A stretch of 64,000 nt of DNA, taken from the NCBI RefSeq assembly GCF_009184905.1, contig NZ_WESC01000012.1:1-64000 (forward strand), written 5' to 3'. The notes beneath the pieces were generated by a model, which saw only the letters and a list, made by a program, of their open reading frames with translations, was not told the origin of the DNA and made no database searches. Origin of the DNA: Parvibaculum sedimenti (GTDB lineage Bacteria; Pseudomonadota; Alphaproteobacteria; Parvibaculales; Parvibaculaceae). Both the position numbers and the translations under genes were made by a program. Of this stretch, positions 10,847 to 20,600 are shown piece by piece. How positions within the stretch are numbered: position 1 is the stretch's first letter; each line of letters begins with the position of its first letter.

Positions 10847-11007
10847 TTTTCCTCCGATGCTTTGACGCGGCGGAATTGCAGCCATCTCGTCCACTGGCTT
10901 GTCGGCCTTTTGGGCGACAAGTCAGTGACACGGGTGGACATACGTCCATTGCAGGCGAGGAGCGCCAATAATTCGCGTACCTTGACACAACGCGCCCTGC
11001 GCGTATG

Positions 11008-11022
11008 AGGCTCGGAAAATAC
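11008..11022 (-). promoter_or_regulatory. Stress-island 15-bp box, copy 5 (upstream of the small lipoprotein)
   Basis: On the minus strand this reads GTATTTTCCGAGCCT, two mismatches from GTAGTTTCCGAGGCT. It points at the lipoprotein gene starting at 10846, about 160 bp downstream. Immediately before it is CCTAG, also found before copy 4. No convincing second GCTA box was seen at the usual spacing, so this is one of the weaker copies. Confidence 0.5.
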
Positions 11023-11312
11023 CTAGGACCATGTTCATGTTGGCTCAGTCGCGAACGAGAATATGTGAAATGAAAAATATTCCCGTCGCTCGCCACCGGG
11101 CGACAACTCTCATTGATCACAACTTCAAGCTTATTCACGACGACGATGACATACGAGCGCCGGGTAAAACGTCGATTCGGGATAGGCGGCGGCCGCGTAC
11201 GCACCGGAAGAACGCTGGTTTGCGAACCACTATCGAAGCGCAGAGCCTGGTGTGCCGAGGCAGCTTGTGCCGAGGCACCTTAAGTGAGGGGCCTATCGTT
11301 TAATAGGGTTGA

Positions 11313-11327
11313 GTAGTTTCCGAGGCT
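11313..11327 (+). promoter_or_regulatory. Stress-island 15-bp box, copy 1 (upstream of entericidin)
   Basis: The sequence GTAGTTTCCGAGGCT lies about 125 bp upstream of the entericidin ATG at 11451 and in its orientation. It is identical to copies 2 and 3. GTTAGATTT follows 23 bases after the CCGAG core, in the position where other copies have GCTA-like sequence. Confidence 0.65.
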
Positions 11328-11450
11328 GCTGGAGAGGGACGACTAAAGTTAGATTTCATATGGGAGATTCGCAGACCGCGACAAACTGGAAATGGTTGCA
11401 TTGTCCAGAAAACGATCTGTCGGTGCTCGGAAAACCAAAGGAACTTAACC

Positions 11451-11603
11451 ATGCGTCAAAATCTCGCGATTGCCTTCATCTGCCTTGTCGTCCTCAGCGG
11501 CGCGTCAATGGCATTGACCGCGTGCAACACCGTTGAAGGCGCCGGCAAGGACGTATCCAAGGCTGGATCGGAAATCTCCGGAGAGGCTCGGGAACACAAG
11601 TAG
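11451..11603 (+). CDS. Entericidin A/B family lipoprotein
   Basis: A 50-residue lipoprotein, too short for most gene finders. A hydrophobic signal ends at the lipobox LTAC, followed by NTVEGAGKDVSKAGSEI, the diagnostic entericidin sequence CNTVxGAGKDxxxAG. Entericidins are small envelope lipoproteins, in E. coli an antidote/toxin pair made in stationary phase under stress sigma control; in most other bacteria their role is unknown. AAGGAAC lies before the ATG. DUF6134 and phospholipase D genes follow on the same strand, and a perfect copy of the shared 15-bp box lies upstream at 11313. Confidence 0.9.
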   Translation: MRQNLAIAFICLVVLSGASMALTACNTVEGAGKDVSKAGSEISGEAREHK

Positions 11604-11656
11604 ACCGAAGCTTTCAAGGCGAGCGGGCTGCACTGCGAGAAGAAGGAAACTCAAAA

Positions 11657-12370
11657 GTGATTTTGGCTCCACGCCTTGCCTGCGCCGCGTCTCTCATCGC
11701 ATCGACGCTGATTGGCAACGCGTCCGCAGCAACGCGGACTGACACCTATAAGGTTGAACATCCGCTATATGGCGATATCGGCACCTACGTCTACAACTTC
11801 GACGATGCCAATGGTGTTACCCGGATAACTTCGCAGCTGCACGTGGCGATCACGCTGATCGGCATTGTCATCTACAGGCAGGATTCCGATCAACAAGAGG
11901 TCCTGCAGAATGGACATCTGATTTCGTTAAAGAGCGTGACCAGGATGAATGGTCGACAGAGCACCGTTCATGGCGAGGCCAGAGACGGTCGCTTTTTTAT
12001 TACCGCGGCATCGGGAACAACCTCTGCCCCGGCTAGCGTCTTGCCGTCCGATCCCTGGTCGCTCAAGCGCATCGGTTTGGGCGTGGTAGTGTCAACCAAG
12101 TCAGGCAAGATCTACAACGTCAAGGTAACCGGCGGCGAGGCCGACACGGTTCTTCTGCAAGGGATGTCCATATCCGCGCGCCACTTCCGTATTCGTACGG
12201 AAGCTCAGGAGGACAAATGGGAGGTCTGGCTCGATGCGCAGGGCGTGCCAATAAAGTTTCGCAGCCTTGAGGATGGCGAGCAGATCGACTTTATTCTCAC
12301 TTCGACATCCTCGAGAGCGGCCGACACTTTGAGCCCTGCAACTTCTCCCGACCTGCGGAGTTCCCCCTGA
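11657..12370 (+). CDS. DUF6134-like exported protein
   Basis: A 237-residue protein starting at GTG with a clear AAGGAAA ribosome site. A signal peptide (residues 1-24, ending NASA) precedes a body beginning YKVEHPLYGDIGTYVY. The mature part alternates short beta-type segments and looks like a single extracytoplasmic beta-rich domain, with many VxxxxxG turns and the ending KWEVWLDAQGVPIKFRSLED. I recall this pattern from the DUF6134 family, whose function is unknown; the assignment is moderately sure. Its stop overlaps by one base (TGATG) a possible start of the following phospholipase D gene, suggesting translational coupling. Confidence 0.6.
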   Translation: MILAPRLACAASLIASTLIGNASAATRTDTYKVEHPLYGDIGTYVYNFDDANGVTRITSQLHVAITLIGIVIYRQDSDQQEVLQNGHLISLKSVTRMNGRQSTVHGEARDGRFFITAASGTTSAPASVLPSDPWSLKRIGLGVVVSTKSGKIYNVKVTGGEADTVLLQGMSISARHFRIRTEAQEDKWEVWLDAQGVPIKFRSLEDGEQIDFILTSTSSRAADTLSPATSPDLRSSP

Positions 12371-13816
12371 TGGGCCAGCACCGGATCGCTTATCGGGCGA
12401 GCTTTCCACGGACAGGCCGGGGGCCTGCCGTGCCCCGGCCCATGTCGAGATTCAACATTCTCATAGCGGTTTGTATCGGCCTTTGTTCCCTGACCGGCTG
12501 CGCCTCAGTGCCCTACATTAGCCATGCTCGTGCCTCGACGTCGAAGCAGCAGATCATGGGAGCCCGCGGACCACTCAGCGCGCAACAAAGCAAGGCGCTG
12601 CTTAGTCGAATAAGCACTGAGCCGGGCGACGCTGGCATACTCCGGCGCCATCTTGCGATCGAGCAAGCGGTGGCTGAGAGCCCCCTGATTGCCGGTAACC
12701 GCACCCGACTCTTGCGCGATGGGCCCGCGTCTTTCCGCGCCATGTTTCGCGCGATCGAAAGCGCCACCAATAATATAAACCTCGAATATTACATTTTCGA
12801 AGATGTCGAAAGTGACGGAAAGCATCTCGGCGATCTCCTCGTCGCCAAGCGTGAGGCTGGGGTTGCCGTCAATGTAATCTATGACAGCTTCGGATCCGGC
12901 AGCACACCCACGGCATTCTTCGATCGGCTGAAGAAAGCCGGTGTGAACCTCGTCGCGTTCAATCCTGTTAATCCTCTGGACGCGAAGGTGAGCTACTCGC
13001 TCAATGATCGCGACCATCGCAAAATATTGATTGCCGATGGCACCATCGGGATAGTGGGCGGAGTCAATCTCAGCTCCACCTATCAGAGCAATCCAATCGG
13101 AAAATCGGGGCCGCCAAAAGGTGCCCCCCTTGAACATTGGCGAGATACCGACCTCGAAATCGAGGGGCCTGCCGTCGCGCAGTTGCAGGCGCTCTTTCTC
13201 GATCATTGGAACCAGCAGAAGGGTCCGCCGATCAAGACGTCAGACTTGTTCCCGAAAATTCCCCCAAAGGGAACCGCCGTCGTTCGCGTCTTGGGCAGTA
13301 CGCCCGATCAACCCATCCCCCCCTATTACGCGACGCTGCTCTCGGCGATACGGAATGCCGAGAAGACCATCAGGATAAGTGCTGCCTATTTCGTTCCGAC
13401 GGAGCAGGAAATGGAGGACCTGACTGGCGCGGCGCGGCGTAGACGTCCGTCTCCTATTGCCCGACAAAAGCGACTCCGAGTCCTCTATCGCCGTTGCGCA
13501 CTCGCACTATTCGGATCTGCTGGAGGCGGGAGTGAAAATCTACGAAACCCACGATGTGGTCCTTCACTCAAAGACGCTGGTCATCGACGGTGTATGGTCG
13601 GCTGTCGGTTCATCCAACTTCGATCACCGGAGTGTCATCTTCAACGATGAGGTCGACGTTGTGGTACTGGGCACCGAGACGGCTACTGAACTGGAGGCCA
13701 TGTTCGCAGACGATCAACGCGACGCCACAGCAATAGACCTGAAAGCCTGGAAGAATCGCCCGTTACTGCAGCGGCTGAGGGAGACCTTGGTCATCGCCTG
13801 GCAGAAGTTGCTGTAA
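12370..13816 (+). pseudogene. Phospholipase D / cardiolipin synthase-like lipoprotein, frameshifted
   Basis: Two overlapping frames make one PLD-superfamily protein. The first frame encodes a lipoprotein signal (MSRFNILIAVCIGLCSLTGC, ATG at 12442; an upstream ATG at 12370 overlaps the previous stop), NLEYYIFEDVESDG and the first HKD motif, HRKILIADG. The frame then breaks near 13426-13440. The second frame, to 13816, carries LLPDKSDSE, the second HKD motif HSKTLVIDG, SSNFDHRS and a normal C-terminus. Adding one 5-bp unit to the GGCGC repeat at the break restores DLTGAARRGVDVRLLLPDK exactly. The downstream part is well preserved, so the break is recent, reversible by slippage, or a sequence error. 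The product would transfer or hydrolyse phosphatidyl groups in the envelope. Confidence 0.85.
13426..13440 (+). repeat. Pentanucleotide tandem repeat (GGCGC) at the phospholipase D frameshift
   Basis: GGCGC, GGCGC, GGCGT in tandem lies exactly where the two reading frames of the PLD gene part. Three full units plus GGCGT would give one continuous frame. This makes slipped-strand loss of one unit the simplest explanation. Confidence 0.75.
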
Positions 13817-13903
13817 GAGGCACTCTTCTCGAAATGCATCCGACGGATGGGCATCCGAAACACCAGCCCAGTGGAAAAAAGGCCAAGTCGCCGTGCAGAG
13901 AGC

Positions 13904-14398
13904 TTACTTCCCGAGCCGAGGCGGCGATAGCGCCAACTGGTATGAGAGTACAATGGAAATATTTGTGTCCGCCTGACCTACGGTTACAGCGGCGACATCA
14001 AAAGACGGCGCACTTAGAAAACCGCGCGCATTGTTGCTAAAACCGTAACCCTCCATCGGAATACCCAGGAAGCTCTTGTCCAGGAGTCCGTTGTCGTTCT
14101 CGTCGTGGAACACGATGACGGCGTAGCGGCCCGGCGGGAGCTTCAGGAATCCAATTCCCTGCTCACTCCTTCTCGCCCGTAGAGTCACCCCGATCAGGCG
14201 CCCCTTGTCGCTCAGAAGCCCGACATGCGCCGCATTATTGACGGCCTTTGAGAACCGTTCGGCGCTATCGTAGACACCTATCATCACGGCACCAGCTTCC
14301 GAGCGAATGCCCAGCACGGTCACATTCAGATTGCCTGCCTGTACGGGGATCGCCATCGAGAGCGCCAGAACGATTCCCGCAACGACTTTCCAGATCAT
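13904..14398 (-). CDS. DUF2141 domain exported protein
   Basis: A 164-residue protein with a signal peptide (residues 1-21, ending VQA) and a DUF2141 body. The body has LNVTVLGIRSEAGAVMIGVY, then a Pro-Gly turn LPPGRYAVIVFHDENDNGLLD, then LGIPMEGYGFSNNARG. These are the family hallmarks: GxxxxxlfdxxxxF, PGxYAvxvfHDxNgNgklD, G.P.EgyGfSn. The acidic DENDNGLLD loop looks like a calcium-type site. The function is unknown; it is presumably a periplasmic beta-sandwich. AGGAGGT lies before the ATG. It is convergent with the phospholipase D gene. Confidence 0.85.
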   Translation of the reverse strand: MIWKVVAGIVLALSMAIPVQAGNLNVTVLGIRSEAGAVMIGVYDSAERFSKAVNNAAHVGLLSDKGRLIGVTLRARRSEQGIGFLKLPPGRYAVIVFHDENDNGLLDKSFLGIPMEGYGFSNNARGFLSAPSFDVAAVTVGQADTNISIVLSYQLALSPPRLGK

Positions 14399-14549
14399 TC
14401 CTCAAGCACCTCCTGGAACGGCCCCGACCGAAGTGCGGCTCACCTGACGCCTATATGACCGGAACTCTCGATATCGCGAAAATTATAGGCACCATGTCGT
14501 TCGAATCCAGAAACCATTTTTGTTCAACCTCATGCAACCTCACAACGCA

Positions 14550-15077
14550 TCAGGTCGAACCCTCATGGAAATCCTTGATGCCTTGCAGAACCGAGTGAGG
14601 ATCCGATGGCGTCGACATGGCGAGCGCCTGCTCGTCAACGCGGTCGGTTATCGACGGGTTATCACGACGCCCCTCTTCGAGAAGCTGGATGATCTTTGAC
14701 GCCTTCTGATCGTTCAGGATCGCGAGTTCGAGGATCAGCTGCTCGCGCTGGCTCGAAAGTTGGTCCTCACGGCGCTGCGTCGACAGAATGAGGGCTGCGA
14801 TGTAAAGACCAACCGTATTCAGCGCGCCCTGAAGCCAGACAAACGGCGACGGGTCGATCTCCGTGAAGCCCAGAAACCCTGCCAGAAAATTGCCGACCAT
14901 CCACGACAGAATTGCCAGCGTGAGAATCGCAACAAAGCTCGGTCGTCCAACGATCGCCGTGAGGCGATCCACCGCCCGCTGTATGCCACTCGTCTCCTGC
15001 TCATGTTCCGAGCGAAGCCGGGCCGTCGCCAGCGCGATATCGTGCCCCGTTAGAAGCTCTTTCGGTGTCGTTTCCAT
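14550..15077 (-). CDS. DUF1003 domain membrane protein
   Basis: A 175-residue protein. The central part has two membrane segments, about FVAILTLAILSWMVGNFLAG and ALNTVGLYIAALILS, then QRREDQLSSQREQLILEL, the DUF1003 signature (TQRREDxLxxxRxxLxLELxxL). The N-terminus is charged and cytosolic; the C-terminal half is a helical, coiled-coil-like tail. The frame is open back to 15230, but that would overlap the receiver gene; ATG 15077 follows CAGGAC. It lies just downstream of the single-domain response regulator and may share its transcript. The function of DUF1003 is unknown. Confidence 0.8.
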   Translation of the reverse strand: METTPKELLTGHDIALATARLRSEHEQETSGIQRAVDRLTAIVGRPSFVAILTLAILSWMVGNFLAGFLGFTEIDPSPFVWLQGALNTVGLYIAALILSTQRREDQLSSQREQLILELAILNDQKASKIIQLLEEGRRDNPSITDRVDEQALAMSTPSDPHSVLQGIKDFHEGST

Positions 15078-15183
15078 TTGGCTTTTGTCCTGCCCAAAGG
15101 CGACAATTTCGTGGCAGATACTGCGAAGATTCACGACCTGAGCATATGCCGGGAAATGCCTGGCCAACTGCCACAAATGACCT

Positions 15184-15549
15184 TCAACAAGGCGGCGTGA
15201 TACCGAGCGCGCGCTGAATCGCCCGAGCAAGCTGGGGCCCGCTATAGGGCTTCTGAAGGATGATCGCGTCCGGCCGGAGCGTCTGCACTGCGAGGATATG
15301 TCCGCTTACAAAGACGTGCGGGACAAATCCTGAGCGCAGAATTTCATCGACGGCAGCGATGCCGCTTCCATTCCCTAGCTTCACATCGACGATCATCAGG
15401 TCCGGCTTGTATTGCTTGCTGGCGGCAACTGCTCCGGTCTCAGTGGTCTCGACGGCGCACACCATATGCCCCATCGCCGTGAGCAGCTCCGCAAGATACG
15501 TCCCGATCAGCGCATCATCCTCAACGACCAGGACACGGCTAGCCTTCAT
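15184..15549 (-). CDS. Single-domain response regulator (CheY/receiver)
   Basis: A 121-residue stand-alone receiver with no output domain. It has the acidic pair D11/D12 (VVEDD), the phospho-acceptor D55 (LMIVDVKLG) and the conserved lysine K100 (ILQKPYSG). Such proteins pass phosphoryl groups in phosphorelays or act by protein contact. In this window it may partner the large hybrid kinase at 17613, which also belongs to the stress island; this is inference. GAGG lies before the ATG. Confidence 0.88.
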   Translation of the reverse strand: MKASRVLVVEDDALIGTYLAELLTAMGHMVCAVETTETGAVAASKQYKPDLMIVDVKLGNGSGIAAVDEILRSGFVPHVFVSGHILAVQTLRPDAIILQKPYSGPQLARAIQRALGITPPC

Positions 15550-15676
15550 TGATCTGCCTCGCCTGGGGCAGCGCCTTCATGCGCCCTGCCCTCAATGCAT
15601 GCGTCAAACCTCAAGATTGTCGTTACCGATTCAACGCCATCGATGACAAATCGATGCCTGGAGACGACCGGCTTTC

Positions 15677-16156
15677 TCATTTTGGTGCGACATGGGATTC
15701 AACGAACCAAAGCTGGTGGTCGACGTCGCGAGAAATTTCCGTGAACAGATCGGCGGTGTCGGCATCACCAAAGCCGCTTGCCTGATCAATCGCCTCACGC
15801 ACCGACTGGCCGAAGGCAGCCAACGCGCCCGCAACGGCGAAGATATGCTGCTGCTCATCCGCGATACCCAGCGGATATGGGATCAGATAAGACCGCTCCG
15901 CAGCCATCTGAATGGTCCCGTAGGCTGTTCCGCCCAATCCGCCCGCGCGCTCGGCCATGAGGTCGGAATAATTCTCCGCCTCTTCCGCAACCTTGTCGAA
16001 AAGCTCGTGAACCGCGATAAAGCTCAGCCCCCGCACGTTCCAATGCGCCTGCTTGATCTGGGAATGCAGGTCAATTGCTGCCGCGAGATGCCGGTTCAGG
16101 AGTTCTACGGACTGCGCCCGAATGTTCTCGGGCAGCGTGTTTCGTGTCGGCTGCAT
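15677..16156 (-). CDS. dps: Dps family DNA-starvation / ferritin-like protein
   Basis: A 159-residue Dps protein, a dodecameric ferritin-like particle that binds DNA and oxidises and stores iron, protecting against peroxide in starvation. The ferroxidase signature HSQIKQAHWNVRG and then HELFDKVAEEAENYSDLMAERAGGLGG (about residues 31-76) supply the inter-subunit His and Asp/Glu ligands. The length is normal. GGAGAAG lies before the ATG. A perfect copy of the shared 15-bp box lies about 117 bp upstream at 16273-16287, fitting control with the other stress genes of the island. Confidence 0.93.
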   Translation of the reverse strand: MQPTRNTLPENIRAQSVELLNRHLAAAIDLHSQIKQAHWNVRGLSFIAVHELFDKVAEEAENYSDLMAERAGGLGGTAYGTIQMAAERSYLIPYPLGIADEQQHIFAVAGALAAFGQSVREAIDQASGFGDADTADLFTEISRDVDHQLWFVESHVAPK

Positions 16157-16272
16157 GATCGCTTCTCCACTACTTACGAAGGGTGGAAACGTCGCTGGTG
16201 CACTTCAGGTACATCGCATGACGCAGGACGTATCCGTAAGCGCCACACTAGCGCCCGGCCCCTCGGCAGCAG

Positions 16273-16287
16273 AGCCTCGGAAACTAC
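16273..16287 (-). promoter_or_regulatory. Stress-island 15-bp box, copy 2 (upstream of dps)
   Basis: On the minus strand it reads GTAGTTTCCGAGGCT, identical to copies 1 and 3, and points at dps. The 10-mer CGCTAGTGTG follows on the same strand at 16253-16244, 22 bases after the CCGAG core. Exactly the same 10-mer follows copy 4 at a spacing of 23. Confidence 0.7.
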
Positions 16288-16315
16288 GCAGATGCAGACG
16301 ACTTCGCCCGCTTTC

Positions 16316-16540
16316 TCAGCGCTTCCTGTAAAGGCTCGCGGCGATGAGCACGACGCCGACAAGCATCACACCACCACTGAGCAGCGGCGGTATGTCGTGT
16401 CGGGTATTTTCCGTCGTCTGGATCTTGAGGTCCCCAACTCGCGCAACGTCTTCGGTCTTATGGGTCGTGAAAACCGGAATTGCGAAGCCGAGCAAGCCGA
16501 GAAGAACGAGAACGACGCCGCCCGTGAGCAAACGATCCAT
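16316..16540 (-). CDS. DUF3185-like small membrane protein
   Basis: A 74-residue protein with two membrane helices (about residues 6-24 and 52-70). The loop THKTEDVARVGDLKIQTTEN between them matches DUF3185 proteins, which carry GxLxIxxxExxxxxIPPLLSG before the second helix. The function is unknown. AAGGGAGAT lies before the ATG. Only a weak, partial version of the shared box (ACTTCCGATG) is seen upstream near 16600. Confidence 0.7.
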   Translation of the reverse strand: MDRLLTGGVVLVLLGLLGFAIPVFTTHKTEDVARVGDLKIQTTENTRHDIPPLLSGGVMLVGVVLIAASLYRKR

Positions 16541-16666
16541 GGATATCTCCCTTGAGCGGCAGAGCCGCGAATTGGCGAATGACTTTTTAATTCATCGGAA
16601 GTCCTGACATGCAATCGCCTCGTCCGGTATCCGGGACGAGGCGAGAGCTGATTGTCCGGTCGCCGC

Positions 16667-17242
16667 TCAGCGCTTGATATGGCTGATCTTCGTTCCCTCG
16701 ATGCTGACGCCTGCCATCAGCCCCTGCTGATCGAAAATGAAGGCATAGGCATCGTCCTTCAGTGTCGAGGAGGACAGGTTCTTGGCGACACCCTGATCGA
16801 CGATCACGACCGTCGGCCCGACGCCGATTTCCCAGCCTTCCGAGCGGTGAATATACTTCACGGCCTTGTTGGTCATGAGGAATACGGCGTAGCCGTATGA
16901 CTGGGCGCCGGCCTGCAACCCCCAGGACCCGGTGACGGAATTATAGTAACCTTCGACCGTAGAGCCCTTTTTGAGCACGCCTTCACCATAGGCACCGCCG
17001 AACACAAGCCCGGCCTTGACCATGTTGGGGAAAACGAGGATCGCCTTGGCTCTCTTCGAAAGCGAGGCTGCCAGCGGATTCGTCTTGTAGAGCATCTGCA
17101 ACGCCTGATCAGAATCCTTGTTGAGATCCTCCGCAGTCGCTGCGTTTGCGCGATCCTGCGCGCCCGCAAAAACAGCCGTCGCAGCCACCGTCGCCACGGC
17201 GAGCGAGGTTGCTAGAAAAATGCTTCGAATGTTGATCGTCAT
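16667..17242 (-). CDS. SYLF (YSC84) lipid-binding domain exported protein
   Basis: A 191-residue protein with a signal peptide (residues 1 to about 27) and a SYLF domain that binds phosphoinositide-like lipids in eukaryotes; the bacterial role is unknown. The domain signature is present: AKAILVFPNMVKAGLVFGGAYGEGVL, then YYNSVTGSWGLQAGAQSYGYAVFLM, then GPTVVIVDQG and DAYAFIFDQQGLMAGVSIEGTKIS. ATG 17242 follows AGGAA; an ATG 99 bp further upstream would bury the signal sequence. An identical copy of the shared 15-bp box lies at 17492-17506. Confidence 0.88.
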   Translation of the reverse strand: MTINIRSIFLATSLAVATVAATAVFAGAQDRANAATAEDLNKDSDQALQMLYKTNPLAASLSKRAKAILVFPNMVKAGLVFGGAYGEGVLKKGSTVEGYYNSVTGSWGLQAGAQSYGYAVFLMTNKAVKYIHRSEGWEIGVGPTVVIVDQGVAKNLSSSTLKDDAYAFIFDQQGLMAGVSIEGTKISHIKR

Positions 17243-17491
17243 CGTTGAATTCCTGTTCGTCTGGTTATTTGGCAATGACGGTCTTGTCACCGCCCGAAGC
17301 GCCGGCGCTTCCTCGGTCTCGCTGCTTGCCTGCTGCGCCAATACCGTGGGCGTAGGCCGCCATTCCGGTCACGCCCGCGTTATCGGCACTACTCTCAATA
17401 CCCTGCGCGTCGAAGTTCGATCGCATCGGCCCTCTGCAGACAGATCAAAACCTGACGCCCGGACCATAGCCCGACAGAAACGGCGGAAAAT

Positions 17492-17506
17492 AGCCTCGGA
17501 AACTAC
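17492..17506 (-). promoter_or_regulatory. Stress-island 15-bp box, copy 3 (upstream of the SYLF gene)
   Basis: On the minus strand this reads GTAGTTTCCGAGGCT and points at the SYLF gene, whose ATG is about 250 bp downstream. GCTATGG follows 24 bases after the CCGAG core, matching the second box of copies 2 and 4. The rest of the 270-bp intergenic region holds an AT-rich stretch (about 17560-17578) that may be the promoter of the divergent hybrid kinase. Confidence 0.65.
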
Positions 17507-17612
17507 TTAGCCGCGAACATTTCGCCCCATAACGAAACACCATCGACAAGGAAAACCGTGTTATTATTAAACATTAAGGCTTCCGAGATCGGCCTTTTGA
17601 AAGCAACGTCAC

Positions 17613-20600
17613 ATGGCATTAAGCCGCCCGCGCACGGCGAAAGTGATCGACGCACACGCAGGCCGACGCGCCATTCGCAGGCCGCTTGGTACCGCTGACG
17701 ATTTCGAGGTTGTCGGAATAGGCGCCTCCGCAGGAGGCCTCGACGCCTGCCGGAAGCTGCTGGCTACCCTGCCCGCCGATATCGGCATGGCTTTCATACT
17801 GGTGCAGCATCTGGACCCGACCCACGAAAGCATGATGGTCGAATTGCTGGCGGCGCACACATCTATGCCCGTGCTACAAGCGACGAATGGAATGCTCATC
17901 GAGAGCGATCATCTTTATGTCATTCCCCCCGGGGCGTATCTCTCCGTCGGCAATGGGGCGCTGCACCTCTCGCAGCCGCAAGAGCGCCATGGAGCACGCC
18001 TACCTTTCGACTTTTTGTTGCATTCCATGGCGGTCGAGTACGGCGCCCGTGCCGCCGGTGTGGTCCTTTCCGGAACGGGGGCCGACGGGAGCCTTGGGCT
18101 GAAAGCTGTGAAGGCAAGCCGCGGTCTCGTCATCGCTCAGGACCCCGACGAAGCCAGCTATGACGGCATGCCCCGCAGTGCAATCCAGACGGGCGCGGTC
18201 GATCTTGTGCTGCCCGTCGCCAAGATTTTCCAGGCCCTCGTCGAATATCGCCAGAAAGCTGCCTCCACTCGAGTTCATGCCGACGCGGCGCCACAGAGCG
18301 ATGCCGTGGATCATTTGTCAGCGATTATCGATCTTTTGCGCAGCAAAACGGCACATGATTTCACGCTGTACAAGCCCGGTACGCTGCAGCGTCGGATCAC
18401 GCAGCGCATGTCGCGGGCGGGCATCGCCCCGCATGACACGGATCGGTATCTCGATATTCTACGAAGGGACGCCGAGGAGCTCGAGCTTCTTGCCAATGAC
18501 CTGCTCATCAATGTGACGAGCTTCTTTCGAGACCCGAAGGTATTCGACTATCTGGCTGCGACGATCATTCCGGAGATGATCCACAGCCGCTCGCCCGACC
18601 TGCCACTGCGCATCTGGGTCGCAGGATGCAGCACAGGCGAAGAAGCCTATTCGCTTGCCATGCTTTTTCGCGAGGAAATAGCCGCTGCGAAGCTCAACAT
18701 CAAGTTTCAGATCTTTGCCTCCGATGTCGACCCGGACGCGGTAGCGAAAGCCCGTGAAGGCCTCTATCCGGACGCGATCGACGCAGATGTGTCGGCGGAG
18801 CGGCTTGCACGCTTCTTTTTGAAGGATAATCGAGGTTACCGAGTATCGCCCGAACTCCGCACGGCCGTGGTATTCACAGTTCAGGATCTATTGATCGATC
18901 CGCCATTTTCTCGCCTCGACATGATTGCATGCCGCAATCTCCTGATCTATTTGCGCCCCGAGGCGCAGGCAAAGGCCATATCTGTTTTCCATTTCGCGCT
19001 GCGCGAGGGTGGCATCCTCCTGCTGGGAAACTCGGAGACCGTTGGCAATGACGATGGCCGCTTCGCGGTGATCTCAAAGCCGGCCCGGCTCTTTCGACAT
19101 ATTGGCCGCAGCCGACCGGGTGAGTTGGCTTTTTCGATAAGCCCAGCAGACGGCGCGCGCATCCCGGCACGCCCGGGACAAGGCGCCGCGATCTCACGCC
19201 AGGCCGCGCTCGCCGACCTCTGCAGGCAGCTGGTGGCGGAGAATTATGCGCCCGCGTCGGTTCTGATCGACAGCAAGCATGAGTGCCTTTATTCGCTTGG
19301 GCCCACGGAACTCTACCTGCATGTGGCGCCGGGGCGACCGACACATGATCTCCTCGCAATGGTGACCGATGGGCTGCGCATCAAGCTTCGCGCGGCCATT
19401 CATCAGGCAGGTCAGGAAAAAAAACGCATTGTCGTCCCGGGCGGCCGAACAAAACAAGGCGGCGATCAGGCTTCGTTCAAAATCGCCGTACAGCCGGTCG
19501 TGAACAATGGTGAAGAGCTTTTTTTCATCAGCTTCATTGATGAGCCACAGCACGCACGTCAGCAAGGAACGCCAGCCGTGCCGACGAATGTCGCGCGGGT
19601 CGTCGAGCTGGAAGAGGAACTGAAGGCCACGAGAGGTGAGCTTCAGGGCGCTATTCGCAACCTCGAAATAGCGAGCGAGGAGCAGAAGGCAATCACCGAA
19701 GATGCCTTATCCATCAATGAAGAATATCAGTCCACGAATGAGGAGTTACTGACCTCCAAGGAGGAATTGCAGTCGCTCAACGAAGAGCTCACTGCCCTCA
19801 ATAGCCAGCTTCAGGAAACGCTGGAACGGCAACGTACAACCTCCAACGATCTGCAGAATGTGCTCTACAGCACCGATGTCGCGACACTCTTTCTTGACGT
19901 CGAGATGAATATCCGCTTCTTCACGCCAGCGACGAAGATGCTTTTCAACCTTATCCCGAACGATATCGGCCGTCCGCTTGCCGACCTCAGCTCGTTGGCT
20001 TCGGATGGCGTTCTCCTTGCAGATGCCCGCACGGTCCTGCAGACCCTCGCGCCACTCGACCGCGAGATCGAGGCGCAGAACGGCACCTGGTTCATGCGCC
20101 GGATATTGCCCTACCGCACCCAGGATAATGCAGTCCAGGGCGTCGTTATCACATTCACTGATATCACCGAACGGAAGCGCGCCGCGCAGGCGCTGGAGGA
20201 TGCCAAACGCCAAGCGGACCTGGCGAATGCCGCCAAGTCTCGTTTTCTCGCCGCCGCGAGTCATGATCTCCGCCAACCGCTTCAGACACTTGCCTTGTTG
20301 CAAGGCATGCTGGCGATGACTGTCGAAGGTGAGCGGGCGCAGACGCTGGTCAAACGACTCGATGAAACCCTGGCTGCGATCTCAGGCATGCTGAATGCAC
20401 TACTGGACATCAACCAGATCGACGCCGGCAATGTGAGTGCCAAAGTAGTTTCCTTCCCCATCAACGATCTGTTCAGCCGCCTCAGGGATGAGTTTACCTA
20501 TCATGCGCAAGCCCTGGGACTTGGCTTGCGGGTCGTTCCATGCGGTCTTTCGATAGAAAGCGATCCGCGCCTGCTCGAACAGATGATCCGCAACCTGCTT

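Larger units (their letters stand above)
10847..11450. other. Long intergenic region between divergent small lipoprotein genes
   Basis: About 600 bp without a convincing gene. It contains two divergent copies of the shared box, at 11008-11022 (minus) and 11313-11327 (plus). It also holds a 12-bp direct repeat, TGTGCCGAGGCA, at 11251-11262 and 11266-11277 with a 15-bp period. An open frame of 90 codons at 11031-11303 has no ribosome site or recognisable product. A small RNA is possible but nothing specific supports one. Confidence 0.5.

Noticed and set aside
11031-11303. 90-codon plus-strand frame in the intergenic region
   Set aside because: No ribosome site, no domain, and Arg-rich random-like composition; it also runs towards copy 1 of the regulatory box.
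16590-16610. A further copy of the 15-bp box before the DUF3185 gene
   Set aside because: ACTTCCGATG matches only six or seven core bases; not better than chance in this region.
17571-17585. A further copy of the 15-bp box before the hybrid kinase
   Set aside because: Only the TTCCGAG core matches; it is about 30 bp from the ATG, too close for the spaced second box.
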